From Ciceribacter sp. L1K22 (lineage in GTDB: Bacteria; Pseudomonadota; Alphaproteobacteria; Rhizobiales; Rhizobiaceae), in NCBI RefSeq assembly GCF_017599385.1, contig NZ_JAGFPK010000001.1:3084483-3148482 (forward strand): DNA of 64,000 nucleotides, read 5' to 3'. Within the stretch, counting starts at the first letter, position 1. Each line of letters opens with the position of its first letter. Positions 25,113 through 34,856 of the stretch are shown in pieces. A program made the translations under genes and the position numbers. Below the pieces are notes generated by a model. That model did not search any database. It had not been told where the DNA came from and was given only the letters and a program-made list of their open reading frames with translations.

Positions 25113-26771
25113 TCAGAACCGACCGCAGAATCCGTCGAGCGCCGGCACGGTCACCGTCCGACCGGAATGCGTGCCGGTGAGGCCGGGCATCTCGATGGCG
25201 CTCGCAACCACGCAATCGTCCGGAAGCGTCAGTTCCTGCTCCTCGCGACTAAGATTGAACACGAAAAGCAATTTCTCCTCCTCCACCTCACGGGTAAAGG
25301 CGAGAATGTTTCCGTTGGTCTGAAGGAAGGTCATGGCACCGGCGCGCAAGGCCGGATGCGCCTTGCGGAAGGCAAGCGTGTGGCGATAGTGAGTGAGCAC
25401 CGAACGGGCGTGCCCATCCTGCCCGTCGACGGCGAGCGCCCGGTGCTCGGCAGGCACCGGCAACCACGGTTTGGCCGTTGAAAAGCCCGCATGATCGCGG
25501 CCGAACTCCCAAGGCATCGGCGTGCGGCACCCGTCACGGCCCTTGAAGGCGGGCCAGAAGCGGATGCCGTAGGGATCGCGCAAGTCGGCGAAGGAAAGCT
25601 CCGCCTCCGGCAATCCCAGTTCCTCACCCTGGTAAAGGCAGATCGAACCTCTGAGTGTCGCGAGCACGCTGATGGCAAGCTTCGCGACGGTCTCGCGCTC
25701 GTGCTCGCCATGGATGAAGCGGCTGACATGGCGGTTGACGTCGTGGTTGGAAAACGCCCAACACACCCAGCCATCGGCGACGGCCATCTCGAAGGCGGTG
25801 ACGCAGCCCCTGATATGCTGCGGCGTAAACTGCGGGCCGAGCAGATCGAAGGTGTAGCACATGTGCAGCTTGTCGCCGCCGCTCGTATAATCAGCCACCG
25901 TCTTCAACGACCGCGCGCCATCGCCGACCTCGCCGACCGTGGTCCTGTCGGGATATTCGTCGAGCACGGCGCGCAGCCGCTTCAGGAAGGCGACGTTTTC
26001 AGGCTGCGTCTTGTCGTGCAGGTGGTTCTGCATGCCGTAGGGATTGACATCAGGCGCATCGAGGCCGGCATCCTCGCTGTCGGGCATGTGCGGTGGGTTG
26101 TCCCTGAGCAACTTGTCGTGGAAATAGTAGTTCACGGTGTCGAGCCGGAAGCCGTCGACGCCCCGGTCGAGCCAGAAGCGTAGCGTATCGAGCAGCGCGT
26201 CCTGGACTTCCCTGTTGTGAAAGTTGAGATCGGGCTGCGAACTCAGGAAGTTGTGCATGTAATACTGCTTGCGCACCCCGTCCCACTCCCAGGCCGGACC
26301 GCCGAACACCGAAAGCCAGTTGGTCGGCGCCGTCCCGTCGGGTTTGGCATTCGCCCAGACATACCAGTCGGCCTTGGGATTGTCGCGGCTCGACCGGCTT
26401 TCAACGAACCAGGGGTGTTGGTCGGAACTGTGCGAGATCACCTGATCGATGACGACCTTCAGGCCAAGACGATGGGCCTCCGTCATCATCTCGTCGAAAT
26501 CGGCCAGCGTGCCGAACATAGGGTCCACGTCGCAATAGTCCGACACGTCATAACCCATGTCGGCCATCGGAGAGGTGAAGAACGGCGACAGCCAGATCGC
26601 GTCGACGCCGAGCGAAGCGATGTAGGGCAGATGCCGCGTCACGCCCTTGAGGTCGCCGATGCCGTCGCCGTCCGTGTCCTGAAAAGAGCGCGGATAGACC
26701 TGGTAGATCACCGCCCCCCGCCACCAGTCCGGATTGACAGAGGAAGGCGCGGCTTTCGGAGCTTTGGTCAT
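25113..26771 (-). CDS. Alpha-glucosidase, glycoside hydrolase family 13
   Basis: The 552-aa cytoplasmic enzyme begins WWRGAVIYQVYPRSFQD and has the four GH13 regions: DQVISHSS, GFRLDTVNYY (catalytic Asp nucleophile), TVGEVGD (acid/base Glu) and FSNHDVNRH (third Asp). It hydrolyses alpha-1,4 or alpha-1,6 glucosidic links in short oligosaccharides or sucrose-like sugars. No sugar transporter genes adjoin it in the window, unlike the agl operon of some rhizobia. Size and motifs are complete. Confidence 0.92.
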   Translation of the reverse strand: MTKAPKAAPSSVNPDWWRGAVIYQVYPRSFQDTDGDGIGDLKGVTRHLPYIASLGVDAIWLSPFFTSPMADMGYDVSDYCDVDPMFGTLADFDEMMTEAHRLGLKVVIDQVISHSSDQHPWFVESRSSRDNPKADWYVWANAKPDGTAPTNWLSVFGGPAWEWDGVRKQYYMHNFLSSQPDLNFHNREVQDALLDTLRFWLDRGVDGFRLDTVNYYFHDKLLRDNPPHMPDSEDAGLDAPDVNPYGMQNHLHDKTQPENVAFLKRLRAVLDEYPDRTTVGEVGDGARSLKTVADYTSGGDKLHMCYTFDLLGPQFTPQHIRGCVTAFEMAVADGWVCWAFSNHDVNRHVSRFIHGEHERETVAKLAISVLATLRGSICLYQGEELGLPEAELSFADLRDPYGIRFWPAFKGRDGCRTPMPWEFGRDHAGFSTAKPWLPVPAEHRALAVDGQDGHARSVLTHYRHTLAFRKAHPALRAGAMTFLQTNGNILAFTREVEEEKLLFVFNLSREEQELTLPDDCVVASAIEMPGLTGTHSGRTVTVPALDGFCGRF

Positions 26772-26899
26772 CGGCGGGTCCTGAAGGGCGGAATCGGGGT
26801 GGCGGCTGCAGCCTCCGGACTATAGGCGAAGCGTTCCGGAGTCGGAATTGCAAATCCGGAAGCACCAAGATTGTTCCGCATGCTCGCGATCAACCGCCA

Positions 26900-26917
26900 C
26901 TGACATCAACTTGTAAT
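26900..26917 (+). promoter_or_regulatory. Pho box upstream of the glycosyltransferase
   Basis: CTGACAT (26900-26906), a 4-nt spacer and TTGTAAT (26911-26917) match the PhoB consensus CTGTCAT-N4-CTGTCAT at 6/7 and 5/7 positions. A weaker third repeat, CCATCAC, follows at the same 11-bp period. A -10-like CATAAA starts 11 nt after the box at 26928, the usual spacing, placing the transcript start near 26940 and the start codon about 20 nt later. Confidence 0.55.
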
Positions 26918-26959
26918 ATTTCCATCACATAAAGCCGCCAATGACGCTGGTGGCCCCGA

Positions 26960-28069
26960 GTGACGGAAAGCAGACGAAAGATCGCCGAGGAATTTGCAAC
27001 GGGGGATGAAAGTTCCGCGGCAGAAGCCTCCTACCAAGGCACCCGCCTGACCATCGTCACCGACGCCTGGCATCCGCAGGTCAATGGCGTGGTCCGCTCG
27101 ATCGAGACCACCAACCGCGAACTGGCTGCCATGGGCGTCACCGTCTCGATGATCACGCCGGAGCATTATCGCAGCGTACCGATGCCGACCTACCGCGAGA
27201 TCCGGCTCTCGCTTGCCCGCTACCGTCAGGTGGCCCGCGCGATCGAAGAACAGCGGCCGGACTACATCCACATCGCCACGGAAGGACCGCTCGGTCTTTG
27301 GGCGCGACGTTGGTGCATCCGCCACAACATGCCGTTCTCGACCAGCTATCACACGCGCTTTCCGGAATATGTCGCCGCCCGCGTCCCGATCCCGATCCGC
27401 TGGCTCTACGCCTATGTTCGCTGGTTCCACAATCGCGGCGGCGCCTGCATGGTGGCGACCGAAAGCCTCAGACGCGAGCTCGCCGAGCGCGGGATGCACA
27501 ATCTGCGTCTCTGGAGCCGCGGCATCGACACCGCCCTCTTCCGCCAGCGCCCGGCGGAACCGGAACCCTTCGGCCTCAAGCGTCCGATCTTCATGACAGT
27601 CGGCCGGGTCGCCCTGGAGAAGAACCTGCCCGCCTTCCTCGACCTCGATTTGGAGGGGTCGAAGGTGGTGGTCGGTGACGGGCCTGCGCTGGCCGAGCTC
27701 ACTGCAAAGTATCCCGACGTGCTGTTCACCGGCGTGAAGTTCGGCGAGGACCTCGCCGCAGCCTATGCCCAGGCCGACGTCTTCGTCTTCCCGTCCAAGA
27801 CGGACACCTTCGGCAACACCATCCTGGAAGCGCTCGCCTCCGGCGTCCCGGTCGCAGCCTACCCGGTGACCGGACCGGTCGACATCATCCCGGCGGAGAG
27901 CAGGGCCGGCGTGTTGCGGAACGATCTCAGAGAAGCCTGCATCGCGGCGCTGGACTGCTCGCGCTCCGCTGCCAGATCGCTGGCCCAGACCTTTTCCTGG
28001 CGCGCGGCGACCAGGCAGTTTCTTGACAACGTGATGTCGGCCCGCGCGGTGGCACGGCGCCGAAAGTGA
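26960..28069 (+). CDS. Family 4 glycosyltransferase, probably making a membrane glycolipid
   Basis: The 369-aa GT-B enzyme has the N-terminal acceptor half (TDAWHPQVNGVVRSIETT) and the C-terminal donor half with GRVALEKN, FVFPSKTDTFGNTILEALASGVPVAAY, including the EX7E-type glutamates. Relatives in Agrobacterium make glucosyl- and glucuronosyl-diacylglycerol during phosphate starvation. The Pho box 43 nt upstream points to the same use here, replacing phospholipids when phosphate is low. The GTG at 26960 is the only start that fits; its ribosome site is weak. Confidence 0.83.
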   Translation: MTESRRKIAEEFATGDESSAAEASYQGTRLTIVTDAWHPQVNGVVRSIETTNRELAAMGVTVSMITPEHYRSVPMPTYREIRLSLARYRQVARAIEEQRPDYIHIATEGPLGLWARRWCIRHNMPFSTSYHTRFPEYVAARVPIPIRWLYAYVRWFHNRGGACMVATESLRRELAERGMHNLRLWSRGIDTALFRQRPAEPEPFGLKRPIFMTVGRVALEKNLPAFLDLDLEGSKVVVGDGPALAELTAKYPDVLFTGVKFGEDLAAAYAQADVFVFPSKTDTFGNTILEALASGVPVAAYPVTGPVDIIPAESRAGVLRNDLREACIAALDCSRSAARSLAQTFSWRAATRQFLDNVMSARAVARRRK

Positions 28070-28087
28070 TTCACCAACAGAAGGTTA

Positions 28088-29515
28088 TCAGCGCCTCTTC
28101 GCCCGATTTGCGAAGGGGTTGTCACCGGACTTGAAGTGGATGCGGATCGGCACGCCCGGCATCTCGAAATCGCCGCGAAGGCCGTTCGTGAGGTAACGAA
28201 CATAGCTCTCCGGCAGGGCCTCGGGACGGGTGCAGGAAATCATGAAGGCCGGCGGACGAGCCTTTACCTGCGTCATGTATTTCAGTTTCAGACGACGCCC
28301 GGAAACCGCCGGTGGCGGATGCTGGACCTGCGTTTGCTCCAGCCAGCGATTGAGCCGCGCGGTGGAGATACGCTTGTTCCAGACCCGGTCTGTGTCGACG
28401 ATCGACTGCATGAGCTTGTCCAGACCGTAGCCGGTCTGGCCGGAGATCGGGACCGCGCGGATGCCGCGCGCCTGCGGCAGAAGCCGCTCGGTCTTTTCGC
28501 GCAGATCGGCGAGCACCGCCTGCGGATCCTCGACCAGGTCCCACTTGTTGAACGCGAGCACGGCTGCCCTACCCTCGCGCAGCACCAGATCGACGATCTG
28601 CAGGTCCTGCTTCTCGAAGGGGATCGTCGCATCGAACACGATCACCACGGTCTCGGCGAAACGGATGGCGCGCAGCGCATCGGCGACCGAGAGTTTTTCG
28701 AGCTTCTCCGTGACCTTGGCCTTGCGGCGCATGCCGGCGGTATCGAACATCTTGATGGTGCGGCCGCGCCAGTCCCATTCGACCGAGATCGAGTCGCGGG
28801 TGATGCCGGCTTCCGGGCCGGTCAACAGCCGGTCCTCGCCGAGAAAGCGGTTGATGAGCGTCGACTTGCCGGCGTTCGGACGGCCGACGATCGCCACACG
28901 CAGCGGCTTGGTTTCGTCGTAGACAGACTCCTCGTTCTCGTCGTCCTCGCCGGTCTGTGGCAGGACGACGTCGGTGACGGCCTCGTCTTCATCCCGGTCT
29001 TTCGGCGGAAAGGCCCTGTCCTCGCCGATCGCCTCGACGATCGCGTCGCGCAGATCGAGCATGCCTTCGCCATGTTCGGCCGAGATCGGACACGGATCGC
29101 CGAGCCCAAGCGTGAAGGCGTCATAGAAACCGCTGTCGGACCCGCGCGCCTCCGACTTGTTGGCGACGAGAACGACCGGCTTTCCCTTGCGGCGGATCAT
29201 TTCGCCCATTTCCCGGTCGACGGGCGTCAGCCCCGCCTTCGCATCGATGACGAACAGCGTCAGGTCGGCCTCATCGATGGCGAGTTCGGTCTGGGCGCGC
29301 ATGCGGCCCTGCAGCGTGTCGGGCGCCGCCTTCTCGAGGCCGGGCGTGTCGACGATGCGGAAGCGCAGGTCGATGAGCTTGGCCTCGCCGGGACGACGGT
29401 CGCGAGTCACGCCCGGCGTGTCGTCGACGAGCGCCAGCTTCTTTCCGACCAGCCGGTTGAAGAGCGTGGACTTGCCCACATTGGGGCGGCCGACGATGGC
29501 GATGGTGAAGCTCAT
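28088..29515 (-). CDS. der: GTPase Der (EngA)
   Basis: The 475-aa protein has two tandem GTPase domains, each with a P-loop (GRPNVGKST near residue 9 and GRPNAGKST near residue 211), DTPG/DTAG switch II motifs and NKxD (VANKSE and AFNKWD), then a C-terminal KH-like domain. Der is an essential factor for 50S ribosome assembly. The acidic linker between the domains (EDEAVTDVV...DDENEE) is typical of alphaproteobacteria. It follows the YfgM-like gene by 30 nt, a conserved neighbour relationship. Confidence 0.97.
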   Translation of the reverse strand: MSFTIAIVGRPNVGKSTLFNRLVGKKLALVDDTPGVTRDRRPGEAKLIDLRFRIVDTPGLEKAAPDTLQGRMRAQTELAIDEADLTLFVIDAKAGLTPVDREMGEMIRRKGKPVVLVANKSEARGSDSGFYDAFTLGLGDPCPISAEHGEGMLDLRDAIVEAIGEDRAFPPKDRDEDEAVTDVVLPQTGEDDENEESVYDETKPLRVAIVGRPNAGKSTLINRFLGEDRLLTGPEAGITRDSISVEWDWRGRTIKMFDTAGMRRKAKVTEKLEKLSVADALRAIRFAETVVIVFDATIPFEKQDLQIVDLVLREGRAAVLAFNKWDLVEDPQAVLADLREKTERLLPQARGIRAVPISGQTGYGLDKLMQSIVDTDRVWNKRISTARLNRWLEQTQVQHPPPAVSGRRLKLKYMTQVKARPPAFMISCTRPEALPESYVRYLTNGLRGDFEMPGVPIRIHFKSGDNPFANRAKRR

Positions 29516-29545
29516 GAACCCGTCTTCCTGAAGGCTCCGGCGCGG

Positions 29546-30217
29546 TTACGAGTTGCCGCCGGCCGCCGTGATGTTGTCGAGCATGATCTGTGCCCGGTTG
29601 GCGACATTGCGCGGCGCATCGGTATCCTCGACGATCTGCTCGAACCACTCGCGGGCACGGCCCATGTCGCCGGCCTTGTAAGCAGAAAGACCCAGCGCTT
29701 CGCGTGCCGAATGGCGCAATGCGTTGCCGGGCGTGGCCAGAACCTCGACCTCGGCGGAGACTGCATTGTAGTCCGCCGTATCGATCAGCAGCCAGGCGGC
29801 CCGCACGCGCGCCGCGTCGCGGATCACCTCGGGTACGGACGTGTCCTTGCCGAGCGCGGAGAAGGTCGCGGCGGCAGCAGCCGTATCGCCATTGGCGGCC
29901 TGAACGGTCGCAGCCCGCATGCGCGCCAGCACGGGATAAGAACCATAGCCATCCTTCTCAAGCTCGGAAAGCGCAGCAAGCGCCTCCTCGTTCTTGCCTT
30001 CGCGGGCAAGCGTCAGGGCGGCAAGAAACTTGTCACCCGACGCAGACGCCCGGTTGTCGTGCCAATATTCGTAGGCGCGATAGCCGGCCGTGCCGAGAAC
30101 GATAAGAACCGCGAGCGCGATGATATAGGGGCCGAAGCTCCGCCATATGCCCTTGAACTGGTCGGAGCGCAGTTCCTCGTTGACCTCGCGGATAAAGCTG
30201 TCGTTTTCGTTCGCCAT
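29546..30217 (-). CDS. YfgM-like tetratricopeptide inner-membrane protein
   Basis: The 223-aa protein has a short cytoplasmic N-terminus (SFIREVNEELRSDQFKGIWRSFG), one membrane helix (residues ~30-52) and a periplasmic part with TPR-like helices. This is the TPR_21/YfgM layout; YfgM is an ancillary partner of the SecYEG translocon and periplasmic chaperones. It sits directly before der on the same strand, the usual context (E. coli has yfgM-bamB-der). The bamB gene is absent between them here. Confidence 0.85.
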   Translation of the reverse strand: MANENDSFIREVNEELRSDQFKGIWRSFGPYIIALAVLIVLGTAGYRAYEYWHDNRASASGDKFLAALTLAREGKNEEALAALSELEKDGYGSYPVLARMRAATVQAANGDTAAAAATFSALGKDTSVPEVIRDAARVRAAWLLIDTADYNAVSAEVEVLATPGNALRHSAREALGLSAYKAGDMGRAREWFEQIVEDTDAPRNVANRAQIMLDNITAAGGNS

Positions 30218-30314
30218 GTCGTTCCCCGGCCCCTGGGGCCATCAGAAAATGCTGTTCGACGGCCTTCTAGCCGCATTTGCCCGCCGTTGTAAGGGGTCTG
30301 GCCTCAAATCCCTG

Positions 30315-30902
30315 TCAAAGGCTCATGGCCGGGATGGGGGCCACGCCGATCAGCCACTCGTGCAGCTTCAAGAGGAAGGCGAGCCAGACCGCAACACCGA
30401 TGACAACGGCAAGCAGGTCGTTGCGGGCGGCGACGAAAGACCGCAGCACCGGCTCACCGGCACGTTCCCGGCGCTTAAGCGAGATGCGGACAACCACGCC
30501 CCACGCCAGAAAGGCAACGAACAGCAGGATCGAGGCCAGATCGCCGTTGGCGAGCAGGTGAGCAAGTGCCCAAATCTTCACCGACAGAACCATCGGGTGC
30601 TTGGTCTTCGTCGCGATGTGTCCGGCCGGCAGCGAACTGGCGGCAAGACAGATCATGGCCAGCAGCATCAGCGTCACGGCTAGATGCGCCGTCCAGGTCG
30701 GCGGAAACCAGACATTGATCACCGGTGCGGTTGCATAACCCCACACCAGAACCACGATCGAGAGGATCGACAACAGCGAATAGACCCCGCGCCAGCCCTG
30801 CGGGCCGAGCTTCTCGATCATGCTCGTGCGCAGACCGGGCGCGACGACGCGGATCGAATGCGTACCGATGAACAGAATGATGCCGAGAATGAGAATGGCC
30901 AT
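30315..30902 (-). CDS. NnrU-family membrane protein
   Basis: The 195-aa integral-membrane protein has about five helices and the NnrU signature FIGTHSIRVV near the N-terminus and KTKHPMVLSVKIWALAHLLANGD in the middle, with conserved His residues. NnrU was found beside nitrite and nitric-oxide reductase genes and is related to 15-cis-zeta-carotene isomerase, which uses heme. No denitrification genes are near it here, so its role is unknown. Confidence 0.9.
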   Translation of the reverse strand: MAILILGIILFIGTHSIRVVAPGLRTSMIEKLGPQGWRGVYSLLSILSIVVLVWGYATAPVINVWFPPTWTAHLAVTLMLLAMICLAASSLPAGHIATKTKHPMVLSVKIWALAHLLANGDLASILLFVAFLAWGVVVRISLKRRERAGEPVLRSFVAARNDLLAVVIGVAVWLAFLLKLHEWLIGVAPIPAMSL

Positions 30903-31046
30903 GGATGTCCCCGCCGGATGCTGAAATGTCCCGTCTGGAATAGAGCCATCGCGCCAAAATTACCAGTGCGTTCAAAGCTTCGCCGTATTTGGGTGTCACC
31001 CCGGCCAGCCCGTTGAATTGTCCCCGTATCGGTGGGAGGTCCCGTC

Positions 31047-32048
31047 TTGCGTCAAAGCCTAACCGCCGCCTGTCTGCTGGCGATGATTGCCACCCTGCCG
31101 GCCCATGCCGGACCGAAGGCGCCGCAAATGCTGGTCGTCTCCTTCGATGGCGCGGGCGAGAACCGGATGTGGGTCAAAAGCCGCGAGATGGCAAAGCGCA
31201 CCGGCGCCCGCTTCACCTATTTCCTCTCCTGCACCAATCTCATCGATCGACCCCGGGCAGATAGCTACAAGGCGCCCGGCAGGAAGGCCGGCCGCTCCAA
31301 TGTCGGCTTTGCCCCGACGACGGCGGATGTCCGCGTCCGGCTCGACCACATCTGGAACGCCCGCGCCGAAGGCCACGAAATCGCCAGCCACGGCTGTGGC
31401 CATTTCGATGGCGCTGACTGGACGAGAGAGGACTGGCTGACGGAAATGGCGAGCTTCGACCGCGTGTTGAAGAACGCCTGGAAAGACGCCGGGATCGGCG
31501 ACCGCGAGCCTGCGGATTGGCAGGATTTCGTGCAGCACGAGATCACCGGCTTTCGCGCGCCCTACCTCTCCACCGGTCCGGCGCTGATCGAGGCCGAACG
31601 CAAGCACGGCTACCGCTATGATGCGAGCCCGGTTGCACGCGGACCGGAATGGCCGGACGAGGATGGCGGCGTTTATCTCTTCGGCCTGCCGCTCATCCCG
31701 GAAGGACCGAGCGCCCGCAAGATCGTCGCCATGGATTACAACCTCTTCGTTCGCCATTCGATGGCGGTCGACAATCCGTCCCGCTCGGCCGAATTCGAGG
31801 ATCGCGCCTACAAGGCCTTCCGCGCCGCCTTCGATCGCGAATACGAAGGCGATCGCAATCCGCTGCAGATCGGACTGCATTTCCCGCAGATGAACGACGG
31901 CGCCTACTGGCACGCGATTGACCGCCTGCTCGGAGAGGTTTGTCAGCGGGAAGACGTCGCCTGTGTGACTTATGCGGAGGTGGTGAAGGCCTCGGAGGCG
32001 AGGCAGGCGAAACGGGACGACGAGACAACGTTCGGCCCGAGCCAATAA
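31047..32048 (+). CDS. Exported polysaccharide deacetylase-family protein
   Basis: The 333-aa precursor has a signal peptide (about residues 1-25, ending PAHA) and a carbohydrate esterase 4-type barrel: SFDGAGENRMW, then GHEIASHGCGHFDG (metal-binding His pair) and GFRAPYLSTG. The likely start is TTG at 31047, 7 nt after GGGAGG; the GTG at 31032 overlaps that ribosome site. It may remove acetyl groups from a periplasmic or surface glycan. A bidirectional terminator separates it from convergent bacA. Confidence 0.82.
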   Translation: MRQSLTAACLLAMIATLPAHAGPKAPQMLVVSFDGAGENRMWVKSREMAKRTGARFTYFLSCTNLIDRPRADSYKAPGRKAGRSNVGFAPTTADVRVRLDHIWNARAEGHEIASHGCGHFDGADWTREDWLTEMASFDRVLKNAWKDAGIGDREPADWQDFVQHEITGFRAPYLSTGPALIEAERKHGYRYDASPVARGPEWPDEDGGVYLFGLPLIPEGPSARKIVAMDYNLFVRHSMAVDNPSRSAEFEDRAYKAFRAAFDREYEGDRNPLQIGLHFPQMNDGAYWHAIDRLLGEVCQREDVACVTYAEVVKASEARQAKRDDETTFGPSQ

Positions 32049-32063
32049 CAGCGCTAAAACAAA

Positions 32064-32095
32064 GCCGCGCCTCGAAAGGCGCGGCCGGGTTTCGT
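32064..32095. terminator. Bidirectional terminator between the deacetylase gene and bacA
   Basis: Arms GCCGCGCCT (32064-32072) and AGGCGCGGC (32077-32085) enclose a CGAA tetraloop. GGGTTTCGTTT follows on the plus strand, and TTTGTTTTAG follows on the minus strand, so it can end both convergent transcripts. Confidence 0.8.
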
Positions 32096-32109
32096 TTCTT
32101 CCTGTCCGT

Positions 32110-33390
32110 TCAGTACGGCTTGTCGGCCGCGATTTCCCCGAACTGCGCCTCACGCTGCAGATAGCGCTGGTCGATCTCCGGCAGCGGCTCGTCATCGATC
32201 GCCGCCTCGAAAGCCTTCAGACGCTTGTGGATCGAGAGAAGCTCGATGATCGTCGACCAGGAACTGACGAGATACTGGAGGCTGTCGCTCACCTGACCGA
32301 AGGCGGTCGCAATCTGCTGCCAGATACCCATCGTGATCCGACCCGCCACGATCGTCGGGATCAACATGAAGGTCAGGATGAGGGCATCGAGCTGGCCATA
32401 AGTGTAGCGGGCGACGTTGAAGTAGGTGTAGTGCCAGTACATGCGGAAATAGTTTTTCCGGACATTGGCGAACAGCTCCACCATGGTCGGCGGCCGCGCA
32501 CGGTCGGGATTATCCTCGCCATAGACGAGTTCCTTACGGAAAGCCGCCTCGACGCGCTGGTTGCGGAATTGCAGGCCCGGCAACTTGATGCCGACGACGG
32601 CGAGCAGCACCGTTCCGAACAGCGACCACAGCAGGGCCAGCCAGAACAGCGAATGCGGGATCGCTCCGAGGATCGGCAATTCGCTGACATTGGACGACAT
32701 CTGGAACAGCAGCGGCAGGAAGACCACCAGCGTCATCACCGAGTTGATCAGGACGACGCCCAGTCCTTCGACGATCGATGCGAACCGCATCGTATCTTCC
32801 TGAACACGCTGCGAGGCGCCTTCGATGTGGCGGAGCTTGTCCCACTTCGACAGGTAGAAGTCGTTCATCGCCGTACGCCAACGAAATACGTAGTGGCTGG
32901 TGAAGAAGGCAATCACGACATTCATCGCCACGCTGACCATGCCGATTTCAAGAAACCGCAGCTGCAACTCGTAGAACTGCCCGGCGGTGATGCCTGGCTG
33001 CTTTTCAAGCGCAGCCTGGAAAAGGTCGAAGAAGGGACCGCGCCAGTTGTTGATCGCCACCGAAATCTGCACGACGAAATAGGCGATGAAGATGATGAAG
33101 GCCGAGCCCCAGATCGACCAGTTCGACCAGGGATGGTCGCGATCGATGAGTTTCCAGGCCCCGCCGAAGATCAGCACGAAGATCGTGAAGTAGAGATAGA
33201 ACCAGATATTGTCGGGGCTGACGAAAAAGGCCAGTCCGAGCGGCGCCTGCTCCCCTTCGGCCAGAGGCGGCATGCCGAGTGCGGCTCCCATCTGCGGGCC
33301 GATGGTATACCACACGAAGATACAGACGGCGGTCCATATTACTGCGGATGTGAAGAACAGTTTGGGGCGCGGAAAGAAGGAATGGAACAC
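32110..33390 (-). CDS. bacA: Peptide uptake transporter BacA (SbmA/BacA family)
   Basis: The 426-aa inner-membrane protein has about seven to eight helices and begins FHSFFPRPKLFF, as rhizobial BacA does. The stretch YVFRWRTAMNDFYLSKWDKLRHIEGASQRVQEDTMRF is typical of the family. BacA imports antimicrobial and nodule-specific peptides and affects very-long-chain fatty acid modification of lipid A; it is essential for bacteroid survival in S. meliloti. I chose the GTG at 33390, which matches the known N-terminus, instead of the ATG at 33474. Confidence 0.95.
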   Translation of the reverse strand: MFHSFFPRPKLFFTSAVIWTAVCIFVWYTIGPQMGAALGMPPLAEGEQAPLGLAFFVSPDNIWFYLYFTIFVLIFGGAWKLIDRDHPWSNWSIWGSAFIIFIAYFVVQISVAINNWRGPFFDLFQAALEKQPGITAGQFYELQLRFLEIGMVSVAMNVVIAFFTSHYVFRWRTAMNDFYLSKWDKLRHIEGASQRVQEDTMRFASIVEGLGVVLINSVMTLVVFLPLLFQMSSNVSELPILGAIPHSLFWLALLWSLFGTVLLAVVGIKLPGLQFRNQRVEAAFRKELVYGEDNPDRARPPTMVELFANVRKNYFRMYWHYTYFNVARYTYGQLDALILTFMLIPTIVAGRITMGIWQQIATAFGQVSDSLQYLVSSWSTIIELLSIHKRLKAFEAAIDDEPLPEIDQRYLQREAQFGEIAADKPY

Positions 33391-33522
33391 GGTATGGCTT
33401 GCTTTCCTGTCGGAGGCTGTGACGTGAGGAACAGTCGATTGCCCGAAACTAGGGCAGAACCGTGTCGCCAGCAATGGACTAAGCAGAACGTGACGATATT
33501 GTAATGCTCAACTCGCGCGACA

Positions 33523-34701
33523 TCAGCGCACTGCACGGCAGACCGGCAAGGCGATGAGAGCCGACAATGCAAGAACGGTCGCTGCGACGGCGCTCGCGAC
33601 GGTAAAACCTCCCGTTGCCTCGGCCAGCCAGCCGGCAACGATGGGTCCGACGATCTGACCGATGCCGAAGGCGGCGGTCATGAACGCCAGCGCTCGCCGT
33701 GGACTTTCCGGCGCCAGCACCCGGCCGAGCCTCAGGCCATAAGCCGTGACGATCACGAAGGTGGCCCCAAGTCCGATGCCACCCGCAAGTGGCGCCCCGA
33801 CCCCGTCGAGACTGACGGAGGCGAACACGGCAACCGCTTCGATGAGGAGCGCGGCGACGTAAAGCCGGGCGAGCCCGTACCTCGCCAGCACCGGCCGCCA
33901 TGCTGCAATCGAGGCCGCCGCCGTCAGTCCGGTGAGCAACCACGTCAGGAATTCGATCAGCGGCCCCGCCTCGTTAAGCCGGGCCATGGTGACGATAAAG
34001 GTCGCGGTGATGACGTAGCCGAAGCCGAAAAGTCCATAGGAGAGCGTCAGCAATATCAGGGGATGGCCCCAGACAAGCTCCGGCTCCGGCTTGGCCTCGC
34101 CGGCGATCTTCGGCGGATACGGGAGGAACGCCCATACGACAACCAGCATCGCGAGACTGACCACGGCGGCCACGACCCAGTCGATACGCCACATCGAAGG
34201 ATCGCCATGACCCGCGCCGGAAATCAGGAAGACCATCAGCGAAGACGCAGCGATTCCCACACCGACACCGCCGAAATAAATGGACTGCACATGCTCGTTG
34301 GCACGTGCCGCCGCGTATGTCAGCACGATCGACGACGTGAAGATCATGGCGAAGGCGCTGGCCAGACCCGCGACGAAACGGATCACGACAAAAGCCGCGA
34401 CGCTGTCGACGACAGCCATGGCTGCAAGCGCCAGCGTGCTGAGAAGCAGCGACAAGAGAGCGACCGATCGTTCACGCCCGGTGGCCCAGCCATAGGCGGC
34501 GAGCACCGCGCCCACGAGATAGCCGAGAAAATTGCCGGCCGCGATAAGCCCGGCCTGCGCCGACGACAGAGCCAGATCGGCGATCATGCCGGGCAGAATG
34601 GGCGTGAAGGCGAACCGGCCAAAACCCATGGCCGCGGCGAGCGCCAGGCCGCCGGCGATGGCGACCGGCAGCAATTTGATATCGGAGAAGCGCGGGATCA
34701 T
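33523..34701 (-). CDS. YbfB/YjiJ-family MFS transporter
   Basis: The 392-aa protein has twelve predicted helices and the family-specific opening AMGFGRFAFTPILPGM, with RFVAGLASAF and YGFGYVITATF later. YbfB/YjiJ proteins are major facilitator exporters or importers of unknown substrate. The ATG at 34701 has GGAGAA-type purines upstream (ATATCGGAGAAGC lies just inside), while the 34743 start adds an unsupported Cys/His-rich leader. It stands alone between bacA and a small unknown gene. Confidence 0.85.
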   Translation of the reverse strand: MIPRFSDIKLLPVAIAGGLALAAAMGFGRFAFTPILPGMIADLALSSAQAGLIAAGNFLGYLVGAVLAAYGWATGRERSVALLSLLLSTLALAAMAVVDSVAAFVVIRFVAGLASAFAMIFTSSIVLTYAAARANEHVQSIYFGGVGVGIAASSLMVFLISGAGHGDPSMWRIDWVVAAVVSLAMLVVVWAFLPYPPKIAGEAKPEPELVWGHPLILLTLSYGLFGFGYVITATFIVTMARLNEAGPLIEFLTWLLTGLTAAASIAAWRPVLARYGLARLYVAALLIEAVAVFASVSLDGVGAPLAGGIGLGATFVIVTAYGLRLGRVLAPESPRRALAFMTAAFGIGQIVGPIVAGWLAEATGGFTVASAVAATVLALSALIALPVCRAVR

Positions 34702-34856
34702 GTGCCGCTTATGGCATCGCGGACGGGTGGCAACAAACCACAAATTCTCATTCCCCGGTTTACAAAATCGAATGGAAGCATACCGCCGCTGTCCTCACCC
34801 GCTTGCCCCCGGCGCAAAAATCGCTAGTTCAGGACGACCAATCACGGAGTGCCCCC

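Noticed and set aside
28136-30292. A 718-codon plus-strand open frame across der and the YfgM-like gene
   Set aside because: Both real genes are on the minus strand with full GTPase and TPR features; the plus frame is a composition artefact.
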